Assembly (NCBI GenBank): GCA_965279655.1 | Contig: OZ257255.1 | Location: forward strand, 1,302,001 to 1,366,000 | Length of the DNA: 64,000 nucleotides | Origin: SCTM01 sp965279655 | GTDB taxonomy: Bacteria > Pseudomonadota > Alphaproteobacteria > Rhodospirillales > Rhodospirillaceae | Reading direction: 5' to 3' | Part shown: positions 42,325 to 51,994 of the stretch, one piece after another | Numbering within the stretch: position 1 is the first letter of the stretch | Layout: each line of letters begins with the position of its first letter | Notes under the pieces: generated by a model | What the model was told of the DNA's origin: nothing | Seen by the model: only the letters and a program-made list of their open reading frames with translations | Databases searched by the model: none | Program-made: the position numbers and the translations under genes

Positions 42325-42774
42325 TTATAGCCCGAACTGGCGGCGAAGCTCAATTAGGCGCAAGCAGGCCTTGGCGGCACGGCCGCCGGCGTCGCCCCGC
42401 TTGGGATCGGAGCGATGCTGGGCAAGTTCCCAGGTCGGGACCGTCAGAATGCCGTTGCCGACCGGGATCTTGATGTCGAGTGCAACGCGCTGCACGCCAC
42501 TCATGGATTCCCGGCACACGTGTTCGTAGTGGTCGGTCTCGCCCTTCACCGCGCAGCCGAGCACGACCGCGCCGTCGTAACCGTGTTCCCATTCGCGATG
42601 CCCGGTCCAGGCATAGAGCAGCGCTGACGGCAGTTCGAGAATGCCGGGCACCGTGATGAGTTCGTGCTCCGCGCCCGCTTCCTTCAAGGCCGCGATGGTC
42701 CCTTCGACCAGTCCGTCGGCGATCTCGTCATAGAAGCGCGCTTCGATGACGAGGATACGGTTACTTTTGCTCAT
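42325..42774 (-). CDS. ribH: 6,7-dimethyl-8-ribityllumazine synthase
   Basis: Penultimate step of riboflavin synthesis. 149 residues, normal length. Motifs: ILVIEARFYDEIADGLVEGT, then VPGILELPSAL, and the catalytic-His region VLGCAVKGETDHYEHVCRES (about residue 90). Its ATG overlaps the ribBX stop by 4 bases, giving coupled translation within the riboflavin operon. Confidence 0.96.
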   Translation of the reverse strand: MSKSNRILVIEARFYDEIADGLVEGTIAALKEAGAEHELITVPGILELPSALLYAWTGHREWEHGYDGAVVLGCAVKGETDHYEHVCRESMSGVQRVALDIKIPVGNGILTVPTWELAQHRSDPKRGDAGGRAAKACLRLIELRRQFGL

Positions 42775-43907
42775 GACAGCGGGATGGGCCGCTGGTCGAC
42801 GATCTCGAGGCCGTAGCCGTCGAGCGCGATCACGGTCTTCGAGGTATTTGTCAGCAGCACCATCTTGCGCACGCCGATATCCACCAGCATTTGCGCGCCG
42901 ACGCCGTAATCGAGCAGCCGCGAAGTGATCTCCTCGCCGCGCGCGCGCGCCGCGATGCGTTCCGACAAGGGCGGCTGCATGACCGGGTCACGGATGACCA
43001 CCACCACGCCGCTGCCTTCCGCGTCGATCATCTCCATCGCTTTCTGGAGCTCGCCCGTGCGTGTCGAGTGACTGTCCCAGAAGATATCCGCGAGCAGGTT
43101 GATCTGGTGCATGCGCACGAGCGTCGGGCGGGCGCCGTCGATCTTGCCCTTCACGAGCACGACATGCTCCGCACCGCTCACGGAGTCGGTATAGACGCGC
43201 ATGTTCCAATCGCGGCCATAGCGCGAGGAGAACGGCGCTTCCGCCGTCACCTTCACCAGCCGCTCCGTGCGGCGGCGGTATTCGATCAGATCGGCGATGG
43301 TCGCGATCTTCAGGCCGTGGAGCTGAGCGAACTTCACCAGATCCGGCAGGCGCGCCATGGATCCGTCGTCGTTCATGATCTCGCAGATCACGCCGGCGGG
43401 AATCAGGCCCGCGAGCCGCGAGATATCGACCGCCGCTTCCGTGTGGCCCGCGCGCACCAGTACGCCGCCATCCTTGGCCATCAACGGGAACACGTGACCG
43501 GGCGTGGCGAGGTCTTCACGGGTGGAGCCGGGATCGATCGCCACCGCGACCGTGTGCGCGCGGTCGGCCGCCGAAATGCCGGTGGTCACCCCTTCCCGCG
43601 CTTCGATCGAGAGCGTGAAGGCGGTGGAGTGGCGCGATTGATTGTGCGCGGCCATGAGCGGCAGGCGCAGTTCCTCGCAGCGCTTACGGGTCAACGACAG
43701 GCAAATCAGCCCGCGGCCATGCTTGGCCATGAAGTTGATCGCGTCCGGCGTCGCCATCTGCGCCGGGATCACGAGGTCGCCCTCGTTCTCGCGGTCCTCA
43801 TCGTCGATCAGAACGAACATGCGCCCGTTGCGCGCGTCGTCCAGGACCTCTTCGATGCTGGAAAGGTAGTCGGTGTCGCTCAGGTCGGTCCGCGAGGTAT
43901 CGGGCAC
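42771..43907 (-). CDS. DHBP synthase with degenerate GTP cyclohydrolase II-like domain (RibBX type)
   Basis: 378 residues from GTG 43907; the alternative ATG 43946 would overlap ribE by 35 bases. The N-terminal RibB domain (to about residue 205) is intact: FVLIDDEDRENEGDLVIPAQ, SRHSTAFTLSIEA, GHVFPLMAKDGG, and GHTEAAVDISRLAGL. The C-terminal domain has the GTP cyclohydrolase II fold, but the zinc site that normally reads HSECLTGD...CDC is HQINLLADIFWDSHSTRTGE, with none of the three cysteines. This matches the RibBX architecture known in alphaproteobacteria, where only the first activity remains. A separate ribA must exist elsewhere. Confidence 0.9.
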   Translation of the reverse strand: MPDTSRTDLSDTDYLSSIEEVLDDARNGRMFVLIDDEDRENEGDLVIPAQMATPDAINFMAKHGRGLICLSLTRKRCEELRLPLMAAHNQSRHSTAFTLSIEAREGVTTGISAADRAHTVAVAIDPGSTREDLATPGHVFPLMAKDGGVLVRAGHTEAAVDISRLAGLIPAGVICEIMNDDGSMARLPDLVKFAQLHGLKIATIADLIEYRRRTERLVKVTAEAPFSSRYGRDWNMRVYTDSVSGAEHVVLVKGKIDGARPTLVRMHQINLLADIFWDSHSTRTGELQKAMEMIDAEGSGVVVVIRDPVMQPPLSERIAARARGEEITSRLLDYGVGAQMLVDIGVRKMVLLTNTSKTVIALDGYGLEIVDQRPIPLS

Positions 43908-43911
43908 AGGG

Positions 43912-44529
43912 CTATGACTCTTTGTGGGACAAGATGCGGGCAACATACCGCGCCATCTGATCGATTTCCATGTTCAGCCGCGACCCAACCTGCAGGCGAC
44001 CGAATGTCGTAACCGCTTGCGTATGCGGGATAATATTGACCCCGAAGACCGTTGAGCCACCTTCGTCGGCCACATCGTTGACCGTCAACGACACGCCGTC
44101 GAGCGCAATCGAGCCTTTTGGGGCCACATACCGGGCGAGCGTTTTGGGCACGCGGATGTCGTAGCGCACGGAGGCGCCGTCCTGGCGGATCGCCACGATC
44201 TCCGCCACACCATCGACGTGGCCGGAGACCATGTGCCCGCCGAGCTCGTCGCCGAGTTTCAAGGAGCGTTCGAGATTGATCGCCGTGCCGACCTTCCAAT
44301 CGGCGAGCGTGGTTTTCGAAATGGTCTCTTCCGAGACGTCCACCTCGAACCATCCCTTGCCCTTGGCGATGACCGTCAGGCAAGCGCCGGAACACGCGAT
44401 CGAGGCGCCGTCGTCGACGGTCGCCATGTCGTAGGCCGTGGAAATGCGGAACTTGCGGTCGCGCTTGCCCGGTACGGTCTCGGTGACCGCGGCGATGGAG
44501 CCCAGATCGGTGACAATGCCGGTGAACAT
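43912..44529 (-). CDS. ribE: Riboflavin synthase alpha subunit
   Basis: 205 residues. Final step: dismutation of two lumazines to riboflavin. Two homologous lumazine-binding barrels are visible, each with a MFTG-type start and GSIACSGACLTV (about 43-54) or GSIALDGVSLTV (about 138-149). VSGHVDG and HMVSGHV mark the second module's start. It starts 6 bases after the ribD stop. Confidence 0.95.
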   Translation of the reverse strand: MFTGIVTDLGSIAAVTETVPGKRDRKFRISTAYDMATVDDGASIACSGACLTVIAKGKGWFEVDVSEETISKTTLADWKVGTAINLERSLKLGDELGGHMVSGHVDGVAEIVAIRQDGASVRYDIRVPKTLARYVAPKGSIALDGVSLTVNDVADEGGSTVFGVNIIPHTQAVTTFGRLQVGSRLNMEIDQMARYVARILSHKES

Positions 44530-44534
44530 GATGC

Positions 44535-45647
44535 TCAGTGTGTTGCGCGCCGCTGGTATAGATCGAGGGTGTCCTCGCCGAAAGCAAGACGCCAGTTCGG
44601 ATGAAACGACAGCGCCTCGGTCAGCTTGGTCAGATTGAGGTTGCCGACCGCCGGCCGCGCATCGCCGCCGAACAGGCGTGCGCCACGGAACCAGGCGAGT
44701 TCGTCCACCATGTCGTCACCGAGGAAAGACGCGGCGAGTTGCCCGCCGCCTTCGATCAGCACACGCGTCAGCCCGCGCGCCGCCAGTTCTTGCGCCGCAG
44801 CCCGCGCGAACGCCCGCGCGTCGCTTTCAGCAGGCACGACGATCACTGTCGCACCGTGGGCTTCCAACGCCGCGCCACGCGCCTTTGCGGACTCAGCGGA
44901 CGTCACGACCCAGGTCGGAGTGACCTTGGCGGTCTTGATAAGGTCTTGGTCGGTTGAGATGCGCAGACGCCGGTCGAGGACCACGCGCACCTTGGGTCGG
45001 CCGGTGTAACCTGCGAGCCGGCATTCCAGACCCGGATTGTCGATCACCGCCGTGCCTGATCCCACCAAGATCGCGTCGTAGCGCGCGCGCAAGACCTGCA
45101 CCGCATGGCGTGCGTCTTCCCCGGTGATCCAGCGGCTCTCACCGGAGGCGAGCGCGATGCGTCCGTCCAAGGTGGTCGCTGTCTTGAGCGCGAACAGAGG
45201 CCGCTTGCGGGAGACGCGCGAGAAGAAGCCGGCGTTGAGCGCCGTGGCCGCCTCGCCTTCGAGACCTTCCTCCACCACGATCCCGGCGGCTTGAAGTTTG
45301 GCGACGCCCTTGCCGTCCACCCGCGCATCCGGATCGCGCGTCGCGATCACGACGCGGGCGACGTCGGCGGCGACCAACGCATCGGCGCAGGGCGGCGTTT
45401 TGCCTTGGTGGCTGCAGGGTTCGAGGGTGACGTAGGCGGTCGCGCCTTTTGCGGCAGCGCCGGCGCGTGCGAGGGCTTCGGCTTCCGCATGGGGACGTCC
45501 GCCGGACTGGGTCCAGCCGCGCCCGACCACGCGGCCATCGCGCACCAGAACACAGCCGACAGCCGGATTGGGCCAGGTGTCGCCAAGGCCGCGGCGCGCC
45601 AACGCGAGCGCCGCGTTCATATGCGCGCGGTCGTCCGCCGCCGTCAT
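44535..45647 (-). CDS. ribD: Bifunctional riboflavin deaminase/reductase RibD
   Basis: 370 residues. The N-terminal deaminase (to about 145) has the zinc motifs PHAEAEAL and EPCSHQGKTPPCADAL. The C-terminal reductase (about 150-365) begins FALKTATTLDGRIALASGES with RWITGEDARHAVQVLRARYD and later LIEGGGQLAASFL. It catalyses steps two and three of the pathway. It lies between nrdR and ribE. Confidence 0.96.
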   Translation of the reverse strand: MTAADDRAHMNAALALARRGLGDTWPNPAVGCVLVRDGRVVGRGWTQSGGRPHAEAEALARAGAAAKGATAYVTLEPCSHQGKTPPCADALVAADVARVVIATRDPDARVDGKGVAKLQAAGIVVEEGLEGEAATALNAGFFSRVSRKRPLFALKTATTLDGRIALASGESRWITGEDARHAVQVLRARYDAILVGSGTAVIDNPGLECRLAGYTGRPKVRVVLDRRLRISTDQDLIKTAKVTPTWVVTSAESAKARGAALEAHGATVIVVPAESDARAFARAAAQELAARGLTRVLIEGGGQLAASFLGDDMVDELAWFRGARLFGGDARPAVGNLNLTKLTEALSFHPNWRLAFGEDTLDLYQRRATH

Positions 45648-45671
45648 GACTGCCTCAACGAGAAGGACGGA

Positions 45672-46145
45672 TTAGAGGTCTTCGTCGCGCTTCGTCGGTT
45701 CGGAAATCGAATCAACAAAGCTTTCGAAGTCTTTGACTTCGCGGAAGTTCTTATAAACCGAGGCAAAGCGCACATAGGCCACCTTATCGAGCCCCTGCAA
45801 CGCCTCCATCACCATCTCACCGATGGAGGACGAGGCGATCTCGGCTTCTCCCATGCTCTCCAGCCGGCGCTGGATGGAATTGACGATCCGCTCGATCCGC
45901 TCCTCCTCGACCGGCCGTTTGCGGCAGGCGGTGAGGATCGAACGGGCGATCTTATCGCGGTCGAACGGAATGCGCTGACCGTTCTTCTTGATGACGGTCA
46001 GTTCGCGAAGCTGGATGCGCTCGAAGGTCGTGAAACGCGCGCCGCACGCCGAGCAGAACCGACGGCGACGGATCGCCGAATTGTCCTCGGTCGGCCGCGA
46101 ATCCTTCACCTGCGTGTCCGGATTTGCGCAGTATGGACACCGCAT
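45672..46145 (-). CDS. nrdR: Transcriptional repressor NrdR
   Basis: 157 residues. Represses ribonucleotide reductase genes in response to nucleotides. The N-terminal zinc ribbon (MRCPYCANPDTQVKDSRPTE, then FCSACGARFTTFER) precedes the ATP-cone (VIKKNGQRIPFDRDKIARSI). The glyA-nrdR-ribD order is conserved in alphaproteobacteria. Confidence 0.97.
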   Translation of the reverse strand: MRCPYCANPDTQVKDSRPTEDNSAIRRRRFCSACGARFTTFERIQLRELTVIKKNGQRIPFDRDKIARSILTACRKRPVEEERIERIVNSIQRRLESMGEAEIASSSIGEMVMEALQGLDKVAYVRFASVYKNFREVKDFESFVDSISEPTKRDEDL

Positions 46146-46200
46146 CCTTAACCCCTCCCCGTACCAGGCCTATGCCCCGAAACCCGGCTGTAACCCCAAT

Positions 46201-47484
46201 TTATTGATAAATCGGAAAACGTCGACACAAATCCTGGACTCTGGCCTTCACGGACTGTTCCACCGCGGTCATGTCGTTGCGCTGGGCGGAATGAGCGTCC
46301 AGGACCTCGCAGATCAGTTCGCCGACCAGCTTGAACTCCGCCGTGCCGAAGCCACGGGTCGTGCATGCCGGGCTGCCGAGGCGCACGCCCGAGGTCACCG
46401 TATACTTCTCCGGGTCCAGCGGAATGCCGTTCTTGTTGCAGGTGATGCCGGCCCGCTCGAGCATCTTCTCGACGAGGTTGCCGGTGAGCTTCTTGGGGCG
46501 CAGGTCCACCAACATCAGATGGCTGTCTGTGCCGCCGGAGACGATCTTCAAGCCGCCCTTGGTGAGCGTCTCGGCGAGGATGCGCGCGTTGTCGATGACG
46601 TTCTTGCAGTAGGTCTTGAATTCGGGCTTGAGCGCCTCGCCGAACGCCACCGCCTTGCCGGCGATGACGTGCATGAGCGGGCCGCCCTGGTTGCCCGGGA
46701 ACACCGCGGAATTGATCTTCTTCGCCACGTCCTCGCGGTTGGTGAGGATCATGCCGCCGCGGGGTCCGCGCAGGGTCTTGTGAGTCGTGGTGGTCACCAC
46801 GTCCGCATGCGGCAGCGGGCTGGGATACAGGCCCGTCGCCACCAGACCGGCGAAGTGCGCCATGTCGACCATGAAATACGCGCCGATGCTGTCGGCAATT
46901 TTGCGGAAGCGCGCGAAGTCGATGACGCGGCTGTAGGCGGAACCGCCGGCGATGATCAGCTTCGGCTTCTGCTCCAGGGCGACCCGCTCAACCTGATCGT
47001 AGTCGATCAGGTGCGTTTCGGGATGCACACCGTAGGACACGACCTTGAACCACTTGCCCGACACGTTGGCCGGCGAACCATGCGTCAAGTGCCCGCCCGC
47101 GGCGAGATCCATTCCCATGAAGGTGTCGCCGGGCTGCAGCAGCGCCAGGAACACCGCGGCATTGGCTTGTGCGCCCGCATGGGGCTGCACGTTGGCGAAG
47201 CCGCAATCGAACAGCTTCTTCGCGCGCTCGATCGCGAGCGTCTCGGCGATGTCCACGAACTCGCAGCCGCCGTAGTAGCGCTTGCCCGGATAGCCTTCCG
47301 CGTACTTGTTGGTGAGACACGTGCCCACCGCTTCCAGCACCGCGCGGCTGACGATGTTCTCGGACGCGATGAGTTCGATCTGGCTCTGCTGACGCTCGAG
47401 CTCCAGATTGATCGCGTTCATCACATCGGGATCGGACTCGGCCAATCCACGGGTGAAGAACGACGGCGAAACCTGACGATCCAT
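46201..47484 (-). CDS. glyA: Serine hydroxymethyltransferase
   Basis: 427 residues. PLP enzyme that interconverts serine and glycine with tetrahydrofolate. The PLP lysine is in VVTTTTHKTLRGPRGG (about residue 230). Also visible are LIASENIVSRAVLEA, NKYAEGYPGKRYYGGCEFVD and SGVRLGSPACTTRGFG. It starts 15 bases after the rpiB stop. Confidence 0.97.
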   Translation of the reverse strand: MDRQVSPSFFTRGLAESDPDVMNAINLELERQQSQIELIASENIVSRAVLEAVGTCLTNKYAEGYPGKRYYGGCEFVDIAETLAIERAKKLFDCGFANVQPHAGAQANAAVFLALLQPGDTFMGMDLAAGGHLTHGSPANVSGKWFKVVSYGVHPETHLIDYDQVERVALEQKPKLIIAGGSAYSRVIDFARFRKIADSIGAYFMVDMAHFAGLVATGLYPSPLPHADVVTTTTHKTLRGPRGGMILTNREDVAKKINSAVFPGNQGGPLMHVIAGKAVAFGEALKPEFKTYCKNVIDNARILAETLTKGGLKIVSGGTDSHLMLVDLRPKKLTGNLVEKMLERAGITCNKNGIPLDPEKYTVTSGVRLGSPACTTRGFGTAEFKLVGELICEVLDAHSAQRNDMTAVEQSVKARVQDLCRRFPIYQ

Positions 47485-47499
47485 GGCGATCCTTCCGAT

Positions 47500-47964
47500 C
47501 TATCCGAGCTTGGCGACACGGCCAGCATGACGGCCGCCGCTAAAGGGCGTGGTGAAGAATTTCTTGAGCATCGCGCGCGCCAGGTCGGGCGCAAGCACCC
47601 GGGCGCCCATGGCGATGATGTTGGCGTCGTTATGTTCGCGGGCGAGCCCGGCGGTGTTCTCGTCATGCACCAGGGCGGCGCGCGCGCCGGGCACGCGGTT
47701 GGCGGCAATCGAGATGCCGATGCCGGAGCCGCACACAGCCACGCCGGCTTTCGCTTTGCCACCGGTGACCGCTTCCGCGAGCGCCTTGCCGTAGTCCGGA
47801 TAGTCGACCGAGGCCGGGCCGTTGGTGCCCAGATCCAACACCTTGAAGCCCAGGGCGCCGAGGTCGTCTTTGAGGGTCTCTTTCAGGTCCAGGCCCGCGT
47901 GATCACTGGCGATCGCAACCGTATCGCCGGGACCAGCCAAGAGGGTCGTGGGTGTGTCTGACAT
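47500..47964 (-). CDS. rpiB: Ribose-5-phosphate isomerase B
   Basis: 154 residues from ATG 47964. Interconverts ribose- and ribulose-5-phosphate. Motifs: VAIASDHAGLDLKETLKDDL, YPDYGKALAEAV, GVAVCGSGIGISIAANRVPG (catalytic Cys) and HNDANIIAMGARVLAPDLA. It is the first gene of the leftward rpiB-glyA-nrdR-rib-nusB-thiL operon. Confidence 0.95.
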   Translation of the reverse strand: MSDTPTTLLAGPGDTVAIASDHAGLDLKETLKDDLGALGFKVLDLGTNGPASVDYPDYGKALAEAVTGGKAKAGVAVCGSGIGISIAANRVPGARAALVHDENTAGLAREHNDANIIAMGARVLAPDLARAMLKKFFTTPFSGGRHAGRVAKLG

Positions 47965-48032
47965 GGCGCGGGGGATACCACATGTCGGGAGCCCGTGCCA
48001 ATCCAACGCAACCTATTGGAAATACTAGGCTC

Positions 48033-48251
48033 CTAGCCCTGGTTTCCGCGGCTTTTGGCTAGAACCGACCTTAATTTGCGCAGGGCGTTGGCCTTGAGGG
48101 TGAATTCCGTCATGCCGGGGGCGCCGATGACGGACACTTCCGTGTTGGTGTCCACATGCACCGCGGAGACTTTCACGGCGTTGCCCATGGCGAAGATCTC
48201 GAACAAGACCTCGCCGAATTCGTCACCAGGGTTTTGCTTGAAGCCTGTCAT
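48033..48251 (-). CDS. Small conserved alphaproteobacterial protein (DUF6898-like)
   Basis: 72 residues from ATG 48251. It is a small beta-rich domain with EFGEVLFEIFAMGNAVKVSA, then VDTNTEVSVIGAPG and LKANALRKLRSVLAKSRG. The wording matches the small DUF6898 family (xxVKVSAIDxxTxTEVSIxG...), of unknown function. It is divergent from the penicillin acylase gene, 40 bases away. Family assignment is from memory of the pattern. Confidence 0.7.
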   Translation of the reverse strand: MTGFKQNPGDEFGEVLFEIFAMGNAVKVSAVHVDTNTEVSVIGAPGMTEFTLKANALRKLRSVLAKSRGNQG

Positions 48252-48291
48252 GATCGCGCACGATCTTATCTGAACTTCACGGGAGAATGCG

Positions 48292-50721
48292 GTGCGAATT
48301 CTGCGCGGCACGCTGCAATTTGTTCTCACGTTGCTGACGCTCGCCATCCTTGCGGTCGCAATTGTCACGTTGAACGCCTATCGCGCCATGCCGCGGACGG
48401 AAGGCTCCCTGACACTCCCGCAAAGCGCGCTCACCGCGCCGGTGAGCATCGTGCGCGACGAACGGGGCATCCCCACCATCACGGCCGCAAACGAGGAGGA
48501 CGCCTATGTCGCCCTCGGCTACGTCCATGCCCAGGACCGGCTGTTCCAGATGGAACTGATGCGCCGCAGCGGCCAGGGCCGATTGAGTGAGATCATCGGT
48601 AACGCGGGCCTGGGCATCGACCGCTTCGTACGCACCCTCGGACTCTACAAACGTGCGGAGGCGGACCTGGCCGGCTTCGATCCAGCGATGCAACGCATCG
48701 CTCAAAGATATGCCGACGGGGTGAATGCGTGGCTCACGACCCGCGATCGCCCCCTGCCGTTGGAGTTTCAGATCCTGTGGTTCACGCCCGAGCCCTGGAA
48801 GCCCGCGGACTCCATCGTCTGGCAAAAGCTGATGGGCTTGCAGCTTTCCGGCAATTACGACGAAGAACTCTTGCGCGCCGCGCTGGACACCAAGCTCGGT
48901 CCGGAGCGCGCCAGCGCGCTCTTCTCCGGGCCGCGGGAAGGCGACCCGGCGACCATCGAATCAACGAGCACCCTGCCGACGAAAGCGGAAGCAACACCCT
49001 TCACAGACGTCGCCGCGCTCGAACCGGATCGCTTGTTGCGCACGGTACTCGACACCATCGCGCCGACGTTGGCCTCGAACGCCTGGGCCGTGGCGGGTTC
49101 ACGCACGCAAAGCGGCAAGCCGCTTCTCGCCAACGATCCGCACCTCGGCTTTCAACTGCCGAGCCTATGGTACCTCGCGATACTGAAGTGGCCGGAAATG
49201 ACGCTCACCGGCGCGACGGTTCCCGGCGTGCCCCTGCATGTTCTCGGCCACAACGGTCATGTGGCGTGGGGCATCACCACCACCCACGGCGACACGCAGG
49301 ACCTGTTCATCGAACACGTGGTCGCCGATGGAAAAGCCTATGAAACGCCTGACGGGCCGAAGGAATTCGTCACCCGTGACGAAACCATTAACGTGCGTTT
49401 CGGCAAGCCGGTGACATTGACCGTACGCGAAACCCGCCACGGGCCGGTGTTGAGCGACATTCTGGCGGAGCGGCGCATCCCGGCGGCACTGCGCGAGAAC
49501 GGACAGGTGCTGTCTCTCAGCGCCACGCTGCTGCAGCCCGACGACCACACCGGCGAAGCGCTTTACAAGATGGCGCGAGCACCCAATGCGGAAGCATTCA
49601 AAGAAGCCGCGCGGCTATTCCACGCGCCGGAGCAAAACTTCACCTACGCGGATGCGAACCACATCGGCTTCATCGCGGCCGGCCGATTGCCGCTGCGCAA
49701 ACGCGGCGACGGCACAGTGCCCGCCCCCGGCTGGAGCGGAGACTACGACTGGACCGGTTGGGCGCCGTTCGAACAGTTGCCCCAGATCGTCGATCCACCG
49801 TCGGGCCTGATCGTCAACGGCAACAATCGCGTCACAGCAAGCACCGATCCGCTCATCGCCGCGCATTGGCCGGAGGCCTATCGCGCGCGGCGCATCCTGT
49901 CCGTGCTCGGCAGCACCATCACGCCGCTGACGGTGACCGATATGGCGGCGCTGCAGTTCGACACAACCTCCCTCGCCGCGCGCGAGATGCTGCCCCTGCT
50001 GCTACCGCACGTCGTCGGGCGTAACGACGCGGAGAAGGAACTTGTGACGTCGCTGGGCGAATGGGACGGGAACATGGCACGCGAACGTGCCGAACCCCTG
50101 ATCTTCGCGACGTGGATGGATGCGCTGAAACGCAAACTGCTCGCCGACGAACTCGGTCCGGTTTACGACAGCTATTACGGCCAACGCATCGACGTGCTGC
50201 GCGCTCTTGTCGAACAGCAAGCGGGTCCGAGTTGGTGCGACAACGTCGACACTCCAGCGGTGGAAACGTGCCCGCAAGAGATTCAGGCCGCGTGGAACAT
50301 GGCAATCGATCAACTGAAGACGCGCGTGGATGCCGATCCCGCCGCATGGCGCTGGGGCGATGTTCATCGCGGCGCCTTCGAACATCAGGTGTTGGAACGC
50401 ATCCCCGGTCTGCGCCGCATCGCCTCGCGTCATCCGCCGACACCCGGCGGCGAGGACACGATCAACCGCGGTTCCTTTGAAACCCCCGATGGCAACCAAC
50501 CGTACGCGCACGTTCACGGACCTGCGTTCCGCGGCGCTTATGACCTGGCGGACTTGGGCGCGTCCCGATTCACATTGGCCGGTGGACAGTCCGGGCATCC
50601 GGCGTCGAGCCAATACGACGACCTGCTGCAGGGATGGCGCGACCTCGCAACTTTTGCGATGGCCCCGGCCGAATCCCATACCCCCGGCAGTCAAACCCTC
50701 GTGCTGACGCCTCAACCTTAA
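48292..50721 (+). CDS. Penicillin acylase family N-terminal-nucleophile hydrolase
   Basis: 809 residues from GTG 48292. A signal anchor (FVLTLLTLAILAVAIVTLNA) places it in the periplasm. Like other family members it should self-cleave before Ser262 (TLASNAWAVAGSRTQSGKPL), leaving an alpha chain and a beta chain with the N-terminal serine nucleophile. Supporting motifs are GIPTITAANEEDAYVALGYV, HAQDRLFQMELMRR, ANDPHLGFQLPSLWY and GGQSGHPASSQYDDLL. Substrates could be amides such as acyl-homoserine lactones or beta-lactams, which I cannot distinguish. Single gene. Confidence 0.92.
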   Translation: MRILRGTLQFVLTLLTLAILAVAIVTLNAYRAMPRTEGSLTLPQSALTAPVSIVRDERGIPTITAANEEDAYVALGYVHAQDRLFQMELMRRSGQGRLSEIIGNAGLGIDRFVRTLGLYKRAEADLAGFDPAMQRIAQRYADGVNAWLTTRDRPLPLEFQILWFTPEPWKPADSIVWQKLMGLQLSGNYDEELLRAALDTKLGPERASALFSGPREGDPATIESTSTLPTKAEATPFTDVAALEPDRLLRTVLDTIAPTLASNAWAVAGSRTQSGKPLLANDPHLGFQLPSLWYLAILKWPEMTLTGATVPGVPLHVLGHNGHVAWGITTTHGDTQDLFIEHVVADGKAYETPDGPKEFVTRDETINVRFGKPVTLTVRETRHGPVLSDILAERRIPAALRENGQVLSLSATLLQPDDHTGEALYKMARAPNAEAFKEAARLFHAPEQNFTYADANHIGFIAAGRLPLRKRGDGTVPAPGWSGDYDWTGWAPFEQLPQIVDPPSGLIVNGNNRVTASTDPLIAAHWPEAYRARRILSVLGSTITPLTVTDMAALQFDTTSLAAREMLPLLLPHVVGRNDAEKELVTSLGEWDGNMARERAEPLIFATWMDALKRKLLADELGPVYDSYYGQRIDVLRALVEQQAGPSWCDNVDTPAVETCPQEIQAAWNMAIDQLKTRVDADPAAWRWGDVHRGAFEHQVLERIPGLRRIASRHPPTPGGEDTINRGSFETPDGNQPYAHVHGPAFRGAYDLADLGASRFTLAGGQSGHPASSQYDDLLQGWRDLATFAMAPAESHTPGSQTLVLTPQP

Positions 50722-50852
50722 CGCTTTTTCGCCCCTCGCCTTGCCCGCCCCGCCTGCGGGCGCGTACATTGCGGGGCGAAACTTCGAGATGATTAACCTT
50801 TTCGCGGTACTGATTACCGAATCGTCTCGGAAGTGTGAGCCTGCGGGGGGCT

Positions 50853-51863
50853 ATGGCAGAGCGGCCAGATTTCGGCAGCGGCAAGGCGGGTGGTGGCAAC
50901 ATCATCATCGTCAAGCGCATCAAGAAAGGTGGCGAAGGCCACCATGGTGGCGCGTGGAAAGTCGCCTACGCCGACTTCGTGACCGCCATGATGGCGTTCT
51001 TCCTGCTGCTATGGCTCCTGAACGCCGTCACCGAGGAACAACTCAACGGCGTCGCCGATTACTTCACCCCCATCGCCGCCTCTACCCGTGAAAGCGGAGC
51101 GGGCGGCATGTTGGGCGGCCAAGCGGTCGGCGAAGGCGCCGCGGAATCCCGTACGGGCTCCACGGCCGCCGTCGTGCTGCCGCCGCCGTCCATCGGCGCC
51201 GGCGGCGACGACATGACGGACTCTCAGGAGGCCAAATCGAAGGAAGACGCGGTCGAAGAGGCGGCGCAGGCCAAGGCAGACAAGGAAATGCAGCAGGCCG
51301 CGAGCGATATCCGCCGCGCCATCACCGGCATTCCGGAACTCGCCCCCCTCGCCTCCAGTCTCTTGATCGACAACACACCTGAAGGCCTGCGGGTGCAGGT
51401 GGTCGACCAGGACAAGATCGACATGTTCGCGCCCGGCAGCGCCAACCTCTATCCAAAAGCCAAGGAGATCCTGGCCCAGATCGCCCAGGTGATCGCGAAG
51501 ATGCCGAACAAGGTCAGCATCTCCGGCCATACCGATCCGTCCACGGCGGTCGATCCCTCTGGCTATACGAACTGGGAACTCTCGTCCGACCGCGCCCTGG
51601 CGACCCGTCGCGCCTTGCTCGAAGGCGGCTTGGACGACAAGCAGATCGACAAGGTGATCGGCCGCGCCGACAAAGATCCCTTCGACCCGAAGCAACCTCG
51701 CTCGCCCCGCAACCGGCGCATCTCGATCGTGCTTCTGCGCGGCGAGAACATTCCGGCGGATACCTTCGAGCGCGTCCCCCGCTTCCTGGACCGAACCGGA
51801 CCGAAGGCGATCGACGCAACCACCGGTGAGAACATCGCGCCGGCGCCAGCGCCGAACAACTAA
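50853..51863 (+). CDS. motB: Flagellar motor stator protein MotB
   Basis: 336 residues from ATG 50853; a GTG at 50835 would add 6. The N-terminal anchor has the proton-binding Asp41 in AYADFVTAMMAFFLLLWLLN. A plug and Ala/Gly-rich linker follow, then the OmpA-like peptidoglycan-binding domain (about 175-300: VQVVDQDKIDMFAPGSANLY, VSISGHTDPSTA, WELSSDRALATRRALLEGG, PRNRRISIVLLR). No motA is adjacent, so the stator partner is elsewhere. It shows that the organism carries flagellar genes. Confidence 0.92.
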   Translation: MAERPDFGSGKAGGGNIIIVKRIKKGGEGHHGGAWKVAYADFVTAMMAFFLLLWLLNAVTEEQLNGVADYFTPIAASTRESGAGGMLGGQAVGEGAAESRTGSTAAVVLPPPSIGAGGDDMTDSQEAKSKEDAVEEAAQAKADKEMQQAASDIRRAITGIPELAPLASSLLIDNTPEGLRVQVVDQDKIDMFAPGSANLYPKAKEILAQIAQVIAKMPNKVSISGHTDPSTAVDPSGYTNWELSSDRALATRRALLEGGLDDKQIDKVIGRADKDPFDPKQPRSPRNRRISIVLLRGENIPADTFERVPRFLDRTGPKAIDATTGENIAPAPAPNN

Positions 51864-51994
51864 GCCCCCGCGCAACCGGCGAAAAATCGTAAAACGGCCT
51901 GTGACAACGGCTTTGGTCCCCTTGCCAGAGCGGGCGGCACCATACATTCTAGGGACGGCTGCCGGACGCGGTCTCGGCAGGACTTCGGGCGTTC

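Noticed and set aside
42771..43946. ATG 43946 as start of the RibBX gene
   Set aside because: It would overlap ribE by 35 bases and add residues not typical of the RibB N-terminus; GTG 43907 lies 4 bases after the ribE stop. The choice remains uncertain.
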